IMG/VR virus record: IMGVR_UViG_3300049911_000129
Location: 35,995-99,994 of that record
Strand: one strand, 5' to 3'
Origin: a virus
Length of the DNA: 64,000 nucleotides
Shown here: one piece after another, positions 50,247 through 56,515 of the stretch
Position numbering within the stretch: the first letter of the stretch is position 1
How the letters are laid out: each line of letters begins with the position of its first letter
The notes under the pieces: model-generated
Seen by the model: the letters and a program-made list of their open reading frames with translations, nothing else
Databases searched by the model: none
What the model was told of the DNA's origin: nothing
Translations under genes and position numbers: made by a program

Positions 50247-50321
50247 ACCGGGGTGGCGCAATGGTAGCGCGGCTCCCTGTTAAGGAGACGGTTGCAGGTC
50301 CGAGTCCTGCCCCCGGTGCCA
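50247..50321 (+). tRNA. tRNA-Asn(GTT)
   Basis: Acceptor ACCGGGG/CCCCGGT, loop CTGTTAA, CCA encoded. Confidence 0.92.
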
Positions 50322-50322
50322 A

Positions 50323-50396
50323 GGCCCGCTCGTCTAAGGGCAGGATGCCTCCCCCTCAAGGAGGCGGTGTCGGTTCGAATCCGGCGCGGGCTACCA
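50323..50396 (+). tRNA. tRNA-Glu(CTC)
   Basis: Acceptor GGCCCGC/GCGGGCT, loop CCCTCAA, CCA encoded. Confidence 0.9.
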
Positions 50397-50404
50397 ATAA
50401 GATC

Positions 50405-50471
50405 GCGGGGGACTGTGCGAGGCCGGGGGTACGCGACCCCGGTACGAGGGTAAACTCCCTCCAGCCCCCCA
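50405..50471 (+). ncRNA. Structured element B in the tRNA array, not a standard tRNA
   Basis: G-run 50407-50411 can pair with the C-run 50465-50470. Inside are GCGAGGC (50417-50423), a perfect CCGGGG/CCCCGG hairpin (50423-50442) and a perfect GAGGG/CCCTC hairpin (50446-50461). No anticodon arm or T-loop can be drawn. The order outer stem, GCGAGG core, two hairpins is the same as in structured RNAs 1 and 2. Confidence 0.5.
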
Positions 50472-50479
50472 TCATAGTT

Positions 50480-50556
50480 GGCGTCGTAGCCCAATTGGCA
50501 GAGGCACCGGCTTCAAGACCCGGACAGTGCAGGTTCGAATCCTGCGGGCGCCACCA
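50480..50556 (+). tRNA. tRNA with anticodon CAA (Leu), short variable loop
   Basis: Loop TTCAAGA with a C-C mismatch closing the stem; D-arm almost identical to the tRNA at 49780. No long variable arm. The acceptor's seventh pair is G-G. Leucine identity is uncertain. Confidence 0.75.
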
Positions 50557-50557
50557 T

Positions 50558-50633
50558 ACGGACGTGGCTCAGCGGCGAGAGCGGCCGTCTCCAAAACGGC
50601 TGGTCGGAGGTTCGAGTCCTCCCGTCCGTGCCA
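50558..50633 (+). tRNA. tRNA-Trp(CCA)
   Basis: Acceptor ACGGACG/CGTCCGT, loop CTCCAAA, CCA encoded. Confidence 0.92.
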
Positions 50634-50708
50634 GGGGGCGTAGCTCAGCGGTAGAGCGGCGGACTCTTAATCCGCGCGGCGGGGGTTCGAATCCCTCCGC
50701 CCCTACCA
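50634..50708 (+). tRNA. tRNA-Lys(CTT)
   Basis: Acceptor GGGGGCG/CGCCCCT, loop CTCTTAA. Begins at the base after the previous CCA. Confidence 0.92.
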
Positions 50709-50709
50709 T

Positions 50710-50784
50710 CAGCGCGGTAGTGTAAGGGTAGCACGATAGGTTGTGGCCCTGTTAGTGCGGGTTCGAATCCCGCCCCGCTGACCA
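50710..50784 (+). tRNA. tRNA-His(GTG)
   Basis: Loop TTGTGGC. Position -1 is T facing A73 instead of the usual G-1/C73, and the acceptor has a C-C mismatch at pair 6. CCA encoded. Confidence 0.85.
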
Positions 50785-50785
50785 T

Positions 50786-50859
50786 TCTGGGGTAGTTTAG
50801 AGGTAGAACGGGTGGCCCTGGACCATCAGGCGGAGGTTCGAGTCCTTCCCCCAGAGCCA
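50786..50859 (+). tRNA. tRNA-Pro(TGG), copy 1
   Basis: Acceptor TCTGGGG/CCCCAGA, loop CCCTGGA, CCA encoded. Confidence 0.9.
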
Positions 50860-50874
50860 GGAATCGAGGCGTAT

Positions 50875-51066
50875 ATGCGAGAGTTGGTGGTCGTCTTGGT
50901 CGCGGCGTCGGCGGCGGCGCTCCTCGCCCGGTGGATGTGGGATGCGCTGGTGACGAAGTGGCTGCTGTGGCTGGTCATGGACAGCGGCATCCCGCTGGGC
51001 CGGGCAGGGCCGTGGGTGTTCGCGCTGGCCATAGGGCGGTGGCCGCACAAGAGGCCGAGCGGGTAG
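50875..51066 (+). CDS. Small membrane protein (63 aa) inside the tRNA array
   Basis: ATG 50875 chosen because the upstream frame is tRNA-Pro. Hydrophobic residues 4-20 and 27-36, then a Trp/Pro-rich end. No family recognised. Confidence 0.6.
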   Translation: MRELVVVLVAASAAALLARWMWDALVTKWLLWLVMDSGIPLGRAGPWVFALAIGRWPHKRPSG

Positions 51067-51069
51067 CGT

Positions 51070-51147
51070 CTGGGCGTAGCTCAGTCAGGGCAGAGCTCCT
51101 GGCTTGGGACCAGGGGGCCGGCGGTTCGAATCCGTCCGCCCAGACCA
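51070..51147 (+). tRNA. tRNA-Pro(TGG), copy 2
   Basis: Acceptor CTGGGCG/CGCCCAG, loop CTTGGGA. Same anticodon as copy 1 but a different body, so not a recent duplicate. Confidence 0.9.
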
Positions 51148-51154
51148 CAACTGC

Positions 51155-51165
51155 GGTATAATATA
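51155..51165 (+). promoter_or_regulatory. GGTATAAT promoter before structured RNA 2
   Basis: TGCGGTATAATATA, with TATAAT at 51157-51162. Mirrors the promoter in front of structured RNA 1. Confidence 0.6.
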
Positions 51166-51168
51166 GAT

Positions 51169-51295
51169 GGAAGGGAACCGCCCGATGGCAGCGGGGGTGA
51201 GGCAGGGCGAGGCGAAGCGCCCTCGAGGCGCTCTCAATCGGTTGCCGAACCGGCCTGGTGGATGAGTCAGGGAAGTCCTGCCCCCCTGCACGATG
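51169..51295 (+). ncRNA. Structured RNA 2 (homologue of structured RNA 1)
   Basis: Outer stem of 9 pairs with one bulged C: 51188-51191 and 51193-51197 with 51281-51289, extended by CAGG (51203-51206) with CCTG (51277-51280). Core GGGCGAGGCGAAG (51205-51217), hairpin P2 AGCGCC/GGCGCT (51216-51232) and hairpin P3 CGGTT/AACCG (51239-51252). Compared with RNA 1 the outer stem carries an A-T to G-C exchange, a compensatory change. No convincing ORF covers the element. Confidence 0.6.
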
Positions 51296-51297
51296 AT

Positions 51298-51328
51298 GGG
51301 CCGTTGGCCGAGCGGCTGAAGAGGTAAC
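51298..51328 (+). pseudogene. Possible 5' half of a class II tRNA, truncated at the HNH gene
   Basis: TTGGCCGAGCGGCTGAAG (51304-51321) looks like the end of an acceptor stem plus a Ser/Leu-type D-arm. No matching anticodon arm or T-arm follows; the HNH start codon comes two bases later. It may be a tRNA broken by the nuclease gene. Confidence 0.35.
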
Positions 51329-51329
51329 A

Positions 51330-51755
51330 ATGACGGGGCGTAAGGACGCAGTTCTCGGGATGGCGCACGGTACGGCCTGCGGTCGGCTGCGGAAGGCGGT
51401 GCTATTCTCCCTGATTCAGCAACTCGGATTGGCCGCCTGCGCGCGGTGCGGCGGCGAGATTGCGTCGGCGGAGGAGCTCTCGCTCGACCACGTGGTCGAT
51501 TGGGAGGGGGCAGAAGACCCGTGTGGTGTATTCTTCGATCTCGACAACGTGACGTTCAGTCATTTGGCCTGTAACAACAGGGCGCGCTCCAAGCGCGAGT
51601 ACTGCGCGAAGGGGCACGCGTATACCAGCGCGGGAGTATTGGAGCGGGGCTCCGATGGAGTAGTGCGTCGCCGGTGTGGCATTTGCAAACGGGCGGCGAA
51701 TCGAGATAGCATGCAGCGGATCCGTGGCAGAGTGGCCGATTGCGGCAGCCTGTAG
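51330..51755 (+). CDS. HNH endonuclease, probably a homing nuclease
   Basis: 141 residues. C-x-x-C near residue 38, L-D-H-V-V-D-W (HNH His), N at V-T-F-S-H and H-L-A-C-N-N-R complete the His-Me finger; further C-x-x-C pairs near the end bind zinc. No intron partner is visible, so it is a free-standing gene between structured RNA 2 and tRNA-Tyr. Its last 38 bases are also tRNA-Tyr. Confidence 0.75.
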   Translation: MTGRKDAVLGMAHGTACGRLRKAVLFSLIQQLGLAACARCGGEIASAEELSLDHVVDWEGAEDPCGVFFDLDNVTFSHLACNNRARSKREYCAKGHAYTSAGVLERGSDGVVRRRCGICKRAANRDSMQRIRGRVADCGSL

Positions 51756-51807
51756 AGCTGCTCTCCTTAACTGGGGCGCGCCTGTTCGAATCGGGCCGGA
51801 TCCACCA
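51718..51807 (+). tRNA. tRNA-Tyr(GTA)
   Basis: Acceptor GGATCCG/CGGATCC, loop CTGTAGA, long variable arm as in bacterial Tyr tRNAs, CCA encoded. Overlaps the 3' end of the HNH gene. Confidence 0.9.
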
Positions 51808-51856
51808 ATAACGTAGGGCCTTCACGGCCCACCAACAAGGAAAGGCGCGCGGGCAC

Positions 51857-52708
51857 ATGGGTGCGATGGTATTCAACACGAGGGCGCTGGGGCGCTTCTG
51901 GTACTGGATCGAGGAGCGGCACCGCATCTACATGAAGCGTCAGGCCGGCGAGCTGGCCCCGTGGACGCTCGACCCGGTGCTGCGCGACTACTTCTTCTGC
52001 AACGTCTTCAGGGAGCTGGACCCGGGGACCGTGTGGCTCAGGCAGGGCTGGACCGACCGGCACGGGTACGGGTCCGACGCGTTCGACGGCCCGACGCTCC
52101 TGTTCAACATCATCAAGTACCGGCTGTTCGGGACCGAGCGCGCCGGGGCGGCACTCGGCTACCAGACTGCGTGGGACGACTCCATGGCGGCCATCACCAC
52201 CCGACTGCTCACCCAGGCGCGGATGGACGGGCCGATCTACACGGCGGCCTACATGCACTCCGGCGGGCTGGCGGACCACGTCAAGCTGCTCGGCGACGTC
52301 TGGGCAGACAGGCACAACCTCTACGGGAGGATCGTCGCGGACCGCACGATCCAGGGGGCGACGAAGATCCTGACGGAGATCCCGCACTTCGGGCCGTTCA
52401 TGGCGTACGAGGTGGCCACGGACCTCAGGCACACGCCGGTGCTGGACGGTGCGCCGGACACGATGACGTGGGCCAACCCGGGCCCAGGCTCCTGGCGCGG
52501 GCTGAGGAGGATCTTCCCATACGTCAGCAAGGCGGAGGCCGTGGCGGCGATGGCACTGCTGCTGCTCTGGTCGCAGAGCAAGCTGGCGGCCTACGTGCCG
52601 CCCCTCGAGATGCGCGACATCGAGCACAGCCTCTGCGAGTTCGACAAGTACGAGAGGGCCTCGCAGCCCGGCGTGGTCGGGCTGAGGCGGTATGGGGTGA
52701 AGGCATGA
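51857..52708 (+). CDS. DNA base hypermodification protein (HMUDK helical domain / aGPT-PPlase-like family)
   Basis: 283 residues. F-W-Y-W-I-E-E-R-H-R-I-Y near residue 13, P-W-T-L-D-P-V-L, C-N-V-F-R-E-L-D-P, and later F-G-P-F-M-A-Y-E-V are hallmarks of the helical, glycosylase-related family linked to 5-hydroxymethyluracil DNA kinases and thymidine hypermodification in phages. No P-loop kinase is attached; the kinase could be the protein at 27419. ATGA overlap with the RlaP-like gene. Which base is modified is not known. Confidence 0.75.
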   Translation: MGAMVFNTRALGRFWYWIEERHRIYMKRQAGELAPWTLDPVLRDYFFCNVFRELDPGTVWLRQGWTDRHGYGSDAFDGPTLLFNIIKYRLFGTERAGAALGYQTAWDDSMAAITTRLLTQARMDGPIYTAAYMHSGGLADHVKLLGDVWADRHNLYGRIVADRTIQGATKILTEIPHFGPFMAYEVATDLRHTPVLDGAPDTMTWANPGPGSWRGLRRIFPYVSKAEAVAAMALLLLWSQSKLAAYVPPLEMRDIEHSLCEFDKYERASQPGVVGLRRYGVKA

Positions 52709-53412
52709 TCACACTACTGGAGGTCCTGGTGGGCAGCCGGGCGTACGGCACGGCGACGGACGGAAGCGATATAGACAGGCGAGTCGTCTTCGCCCACGGC
52801 ACGCGCGACCTGCTGTCCGTGGACGGCCGCGGCAACTGCCCGTTGAAGGACACTGTCTGGGACGAGAAGGCCCACGGCGGCGACGAGGACGTGACCGGCT
52901 GGGAGGTCGGCAAGTTCGTCAAGCTCGCGCTCAACTGCAACCCGACGATCCTCGAGGTGCTTTGGGCGCCTGACTACAGCGAGCCGCACTACCAGGGCAC
53001 GAAGCTGCGGCGGATCAGGCGCGCGTTCCTGAGCCGCGATCGCATCTTCGAGTCGTTCAAGGGCTACGCGTCGAACCAGGCCAAGAAGATGCTCTTCGAG
53101 CCCGGCGCCGGCATCTGGACCGTGCGCAACTGGAAGTTCGCCGAGGCCTACATGCGCTCCCTCTATCAGGGCGTGCAGCTGCTGGGGACCGGCGAGCTGC
53201 CGGTGGACTTCACCGACAAGCGGCACGTCAACATCATGGGGACGCTCCAGATGATCAAGCGCGGCGAGGTGCCTAAGAGTCAAGTGATCGAGGCGGCGGA
53301 CGCGCTCGAGCGCATGATGCTCACGGCCTACACGGCCAGCGAGGTACCCGGCGAGCCCGACCTGGTCACGATCAACGACTACCTTACGGAGATGCGGTTC
53401 GCCATGTGGTGA
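52705..53412 (+). CDS. RlaP-like DNA polymerase beta-superfamily nucleotidyltransferase
   Basis: 235 residues. G-S-R-A-Y-G-T...G-S-D-I-D-R-R at residues ~9-27 supplies the GS and the Asp pair for two metals. N-P-T-I-L-E-V-L-W, and later Y-A-S-N-Q-A-K-K and R-N-W-K-F-A fit the RlaP/YcgL family tied to RNA repair. It may add or mend nucleotides at cut RNA ends together with RtcB and the RNA ligase. Confidence 0.75.
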   Translation: MITLLEVLVGSRAYGTATDGSDIDRRVVFAHGTRDLLSVDGRGNCPLKDTVWDEKAHGGDEDVTGWEVGKFVKLALNCNPTILEVLWAPDYSEPHYQGTKLRRIRRAFLSRDRIFESFKGYASNQAKKMLFEPGAGIWTVRNWKFAEAYMRSLYQGVQLLGTGELPVDFTDKRHVNIMGTLQMIKRGEVPKSQVIEAADALERMMLTAYTASEVPGEPDLVTINDYLTEMRFAMW

Positions 53413-53429
53413 GCCGAGGGGAGGAAGCA

Positions 53430-53720
53430 ATGAAGATCGGTCCGTACAAGAGCGGCTTCATCTGGGTGGCAGACGGCATCGGCGAGGTGCTGTCCGGCCT
53501 CTTCGACTTCGACGTGAGCCTCAAGATCTCGCTGCTCGAGATAGCCGTCGGCCTGCAGGTGTTCGGAGTCGGGTTCGACCTCTGGGTCGGCGCGAGCGAC
53601 TTCTACGGCCACGCGCAGGTCGGGCTGTCCCTCTACACGCCGGTCGTCGGCCTCAACGTCGAGGGCGGGGTGAAGTGGGTCGGGAAGCTCGACCGCCCCG
53701 AGGAGTCGGGCGAAGACTAG
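53430..53720 (+). CDS. Unknown 96-residue protein
   Basis: GGGGAGGAAG site. Alternating hydrophobic residues (V-S-L-K-I-S-L-L-E-I-A-V-G) suggest an extended beta sheet, perhaps a barrel. No family recognised. Confidence 0.6.
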   Translation: MKIGPYKSGFIWVADGIGEVLSGLFDFDVSLKISLLEIAVGLQVFGVGFDLWVGASDFYGHAQVGLSLYTPVVGLNVEGGVKWVGKLDRPEESGED

Positions 53721-53726
53721 ACCGCG

Positions 53727-53737
53727 GTACAATGGAT
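53727..53737 (+). promoter_or_regulatory. GGTACAAT-type promoter
   Basis: GCGGTACAATGG (TACAAT 53729-53734) in a 40-base gap; AGGAGG and a GTG follow. Confidence 0.4.
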
Positions 53738-53760
53738 GCAGTAAGGCACAGGAGGTAACG

Positions 53761-54243
53761 GTGCGCGAGGCAAAGGGCAGGATATTCGGGTACGAGGGCG
53801 CGGATGCCCTCTGCATCCCGATCCTCGGATACTCGCTGTGCAGCGGCAGGGCGCGGGTACCCATCGACTTCATACGGGAGCTGAACTGGGCGGGGTGGGA
53901 CCACTTCTGCAACGTGGCGTGCGACCTGCTGCGCGACCATCCGGAGTACCGCTACAGTGCGGTCGCCGACGTCATGAAGCCCGGCCGCGGCGCTCCGACG
54001 CTCCTGGCGCTATCGGTCATACCGAAGTACGGCTGGGGGTTCGACGAGGAGTGCGCCATGGGCAGCATCGCGCGGCTCACTGAGAAGGCAGACGTACTCG
54101 GTCTCACCAATGTCGTGGTGCCTGATCCCGTGCACTGGGGCGAGTACGAGCCGCCAGTCGCGGCGCGTTGCCGGAGGCTCAGGGCCGCGCTCAGGGCCGC
54201 GCTGGACGACAGGTTCGTCATGGTCAGGCAGGCGCGCGAATGA
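53761..54243 (+). CDS. Macrodomain-like protein
   Basis: 160 residues, GTG after AGGAGG. A-D-A-L-C-I-P-I-L-G-Y near residue 14 and L-A-L-S-V-I-P-K-Y-G-W followed by a helix and L-T-N-V-V-V-P resemble the order of ADP-ribose-binding macrodomains, but the Gly-rich phosphate loop is not clear. If right, it could remove ADP-ribose placed by host defence. Confidence 0.45.
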   Translation: MREAKGRIFGYEGADALCIPILGYSLCSGRARVPIDFIRELNWAGWDHFCNVACDLLRDHPEYRYSAVADVMKPGRGAPTLLALSVIPKYGWGFDEECAMGSIARLTEKADVLGLTNVVVPDPVHWGEYEPPVAARCRRLRAALRAALDDRFVMVRQARE

Positions 54244-54533
54244 TCGGCGGCAGCGGGTATGCTTTGATCGGCGTCCTGATCGGCGGGGCGGCCGAGCTCA
54301 TCGCGTGGGGCATCGAGGGATCGGACGACTCATCTGATCAGCCGCTGTACTCGAAGCTGTGGGACCGACTGCGGCCGGTGCGGCAGGAGTACGCGGCGGT
54401 GCTGTTAGTCCCGATGCGGTACGGGCGCATCGACATCAGGGCTGTGGAGGACATTAGAATGGTGAGCAGCTGCTGGCCATACATCACAAGGCAGGCGGAC
54501 GGCAGGCTGACTCCGGAGAAGATGGTGCGGTGA
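54240..54533 (+). CDS. Unknown 97-residue protein with hydrophobic N-terminus
   Basis: ATGA overlap. Gly/Ile/Leu-rich first 25 residues may be one membrane helix; the rest is alpha/beta. No family recognised. Confidence 0.6.
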   Translation: MIGGSGYALIGVLIGGAAELIAWGIEGSDDSSDQPLYSKLWDRLRPVRQEYAAVLLVPMRYGRIDIRAVEDIRMVSSCWPYITRQADGRLTPEKMVR

Positions 54534-54534
54534 T

Positions 54535-54906
54535 ATGGAAGAGGACGAGCTGAACGAGAGGGTGGTCAGGACCGGCAAGAAGGGCGCGGACTACATCAAT
54601 GGGCTCACGGACTCGTTCCGCGAGGGGTACCCGGTAGTCTATGCGCACCTGCTCCACATCCTCGGTGGCGACATCGAGGACGACGGGGACAGGCCGCGTT
54701 CGCTCGAGCGCTCGACCGAGCTGCTGGAGAACGCGCACCCGATGCTCGCCGCGCTTGCGGTGTGCATGTCGAACCTCGTCGGCCACGGGTGCATCATACC
54801 CGCCGAGGCGCAGCTGCTGCTGGTCTCGCGGACTCTCCGCGACGCCGTCGGGTATGGGTACCTGCAGGCGATACGCGACATGCTGGACGAGGAGATCACG
54901 ATATGA
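54535..54906 (+). CDS. Unknown 123-residue helical protein
   Basis: Starts one base after the previous stop. Largely helical, acidic at both ends. No family recognised. Confidence 0.65.
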   Translation: MEEDELNERVVRTGKKGADYINGLTDSFREGYPVVYAHLLHILGGDIEDDGDRPRSLERSTELLENAHPMLAALAVCMSNLVGHGCIIPAEAQLLLVSRTLRDAVGYGYLQAIRDMLDEEITI

Positions 54907-55262
54907 TAGCCGAGATCATCGGCGTCGCCTTCCTGGTCGCGGTTACGGCGCTCTCGGTGGTCGCCGTGGTGCGCGGGCGCAGGCGGCAGCGCAGGTACGA
55001 CGACATCCTGGTGGAGGTCCTGAAGGTGGGCAACTCGGCCCTGCTGATGGCCGTCACCACGGCCATCGCGTGGCGGAAGGAGTATGACAGGGCCATGGGG
55101 ATCCTGGAGGACCTCGACGCCTGCCTGGACTTCGAAGAGCCGCTGAGCTACTACAACGTACACCCGTGGCCGTCTGAGAGGGCGAGACTGAATAGCGTAT
55201 TCGCTAGGGCGCGCGAGCTGCTGCAGGGCGTGGAGTCAGGAGATGTTCGGACTGACCCCTGA
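54903..55262 (+). CDS. Membrane-anchored protein (119 aa)
   Basis: ATGA overlap. Residues 4-23 form a membrane helix followed by R-G-R-R-R-Q-R-R, so the body should be cytoplasmic. The body is helical. No family recognised. Confidence 0.65.
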   Translation: MIAEIIGVAFLVAVTALSVVAVVRGRRRQRRYDDILVEVLKVGNSALLMAVTTAIAWRKEYDRAMGILEDLDACLDFEEPLSYYNVHPWPSERARLNSVFARARELLQGVESGDVRTDP

Positions 55263-55524
55263 TATGATCCTGGCGACCGCCGCGGCCGGCCAGTCGGTGC
55301 TGTTCTACCCGATGGTCGTGCGCAACTGGCGGCGCCGTTACTGCCACTTCCCGCTCTGGGTCTCGACCCTGAAGCTGGTGTTCCTGGCGGAGGCGTTCGT
55401 CGGGTTCATGGCGGCGGATCTGCCGATGGCAGCCGTGGTGGTGGTGATAGACGCCGGCGCGTGGGTCGTGCTCGCCGCGCAGCGTCAGGCATTTGGCGAT
55501 GGGTCGAACGGAGGTGTCCGATGA
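55243..55524 (+). CDS. Small membrane protein, possibly PQ-loop-like
   Basis: 93 residues with three hydrophobic segments. G-Q-S-V-L-F-Y-P-M-V-V-R-N-W-R-R-R followed by F-P-L-W-V-S and two more helices recalls a PQ-loop unit, as does the protein at 24892. Weak similarity; function unknown. Confidence 0.5.
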   Translation: MFGLTPDMILATAAAGQSVLFYPMVVRNWRRRYCHFPLWVSTLKLVFLAEAFVGFMAADLPMAAVVVVIDAGAWVVLAAQRQAFGDGSNGGVR

Positions 55525-55820
55525 ACCCGCCGGTGGAGCCGGGCCAGATCTGGGCCAGCAAGGACGAGCGCGACATGGTGCTGGTGGTCGTGCCGCTCAA
55601 GCGGCCGGCGCCGTACAGCGGCGGGACGACGGAGAAGCGCTACGAGCGGAGGACGTTCAGGATCGCCCGCATAGTCGGGCAGAAGGCGGTGGTGGTCAAC
55701 ACGGTGACCGGCCGCAGCACGGGGATCTCGCTCAGGCGGCTGAAGTATAGCCTGGGCTCGCGGGGGTATGAGCTGGTAACGGACATAGACAGGGAAGGGG
55801 TAGATGGCGATGGTATCTAA
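55521..55820 (+). CDS. Unknown 99-residue protein
   Basis: ATGA overlap. P-G-Q-I-W-A-S-K-D near the start and basic beta strands (R-T-F-R-I-A-R-I-V-G) suggest a small SH3-like barrel. No family firmly recognised. Confidence 0.6.
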   Translation: MNPPVEPGQIWASKDERDMVLVVVPLKRPAPYSGGTTEKRYERRTFRIARIVGQKAVVVNTVTGRSTGISLRRLKYSLGSRGYELVTDIDREGVDGDGI

Positions 55821-56328
55821 GATCGTTACGGAGAAGGGCACAAGGCGGCCGGTGCTGCACCAGGTGTGCGCCGAGGTGCTGGACGAGGACGAGGCGATCT
55901 ACGGCGAGGCCCGGGCGGTGGCGGCCAAGCTCGTCGACACGCTTAAGGCGCACCCCGATGCGGTCGGCTTGTCGGCCCCGCAGATCGGGGCCTTGGTGCG
56001 CGTCATCGCGGTGCGGACCGACTTCGAGCATAACGAGCAGGTCGTCGCGCTGTTGAACCCCGTGGTCGAGCGCAGGGTAGGGTGGCGGATGGTCGACGAG
56101 GGCTGCCTGTCGCTCCCTAAGCGGACGTTCAGGGTGCAGCGCTCGCAGGTTGTGTGCGTACGCGCCCAGAGCTCGTTGGACGGCGCCACGGTGAAGATGA
56201 CCGCGCGTGGCATGCTGGCCCAGGCGCTCGAGCACGAGATAGACCACCTCGATGGGGTCCTCGTGTCGGACAAGGGGACCGAGCGCGACCTGGCGGCCAA
56301 GGTCATAGACCCCTGGGCGAAGAAGTAG
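55804..56328 (+). CDS. def: Peptide deformylase
   Basis: 174 residues, normal for the family. All three motifs are present: G-L-S-A-P-Q-I-G (55-62), E-G-C-L-S (99-103, Cys101 binds metal) and H-E-I-D-H (144-148). It removes the formyl group from new proteins. Phage versions are known in cyanophages and others and may favour phage proteins late in infection. No C-terminal extension. Confidence 0.9.
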   Translation: MAMVSKIVTEKGTRRPVLHQVCAEVLDEDEAIYGEARAVAAKLVDTLKAHPDAVGLSAPQIGALVRVIAVRTDFEHNEQVVALLNPVVERRVGWRMVDEGCLSLPKRTFRVQRSQVVCVRAQSSLDGATVKMTARGMLAQALEHEIDHLDGVLVSDKGTERDLAAKVIDPWAKK

Positions 56329-56329
56329 G

Positions 56330-56515
56330 ATGGCGCATTCCGAGACCTGGGCGGTCTGTCCGCACTGCAACTGCGCGCTCCAGCTCCCGATGGACGTGTG
56401 GGGCGTGCACTACTGGCAGCTGCCGCGACACGGGCGCATGCGGCACATCTTCGGGACCTCGTTCTTCGTGGTGTGCCTGGGCAGCGGGGAGAGGGCGACG
56501 CCGCATGAGCTGTAG
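56330..56515 (+). CDS. Small protein (61 aa) with one C-x-x-C pair
   Basis: C-P-H-C near the start, then His/Trp/Arg-rich sequence. Possible half zinc ribbon. No family recognised. Confidence 0.55.
   Translation: MAHSETWAVCPHCNCALQLPMDVWGVHYWQLPRHGRMRHIFGTSFFVVCLGSGERATPHEL

Noticed and set aside
51163-51330. Group I intron associated with the HNH gene
   Set aside because: No P/Q/R/S core elements or split exon could be found; the RNA here matches structured RNA 1 instead.
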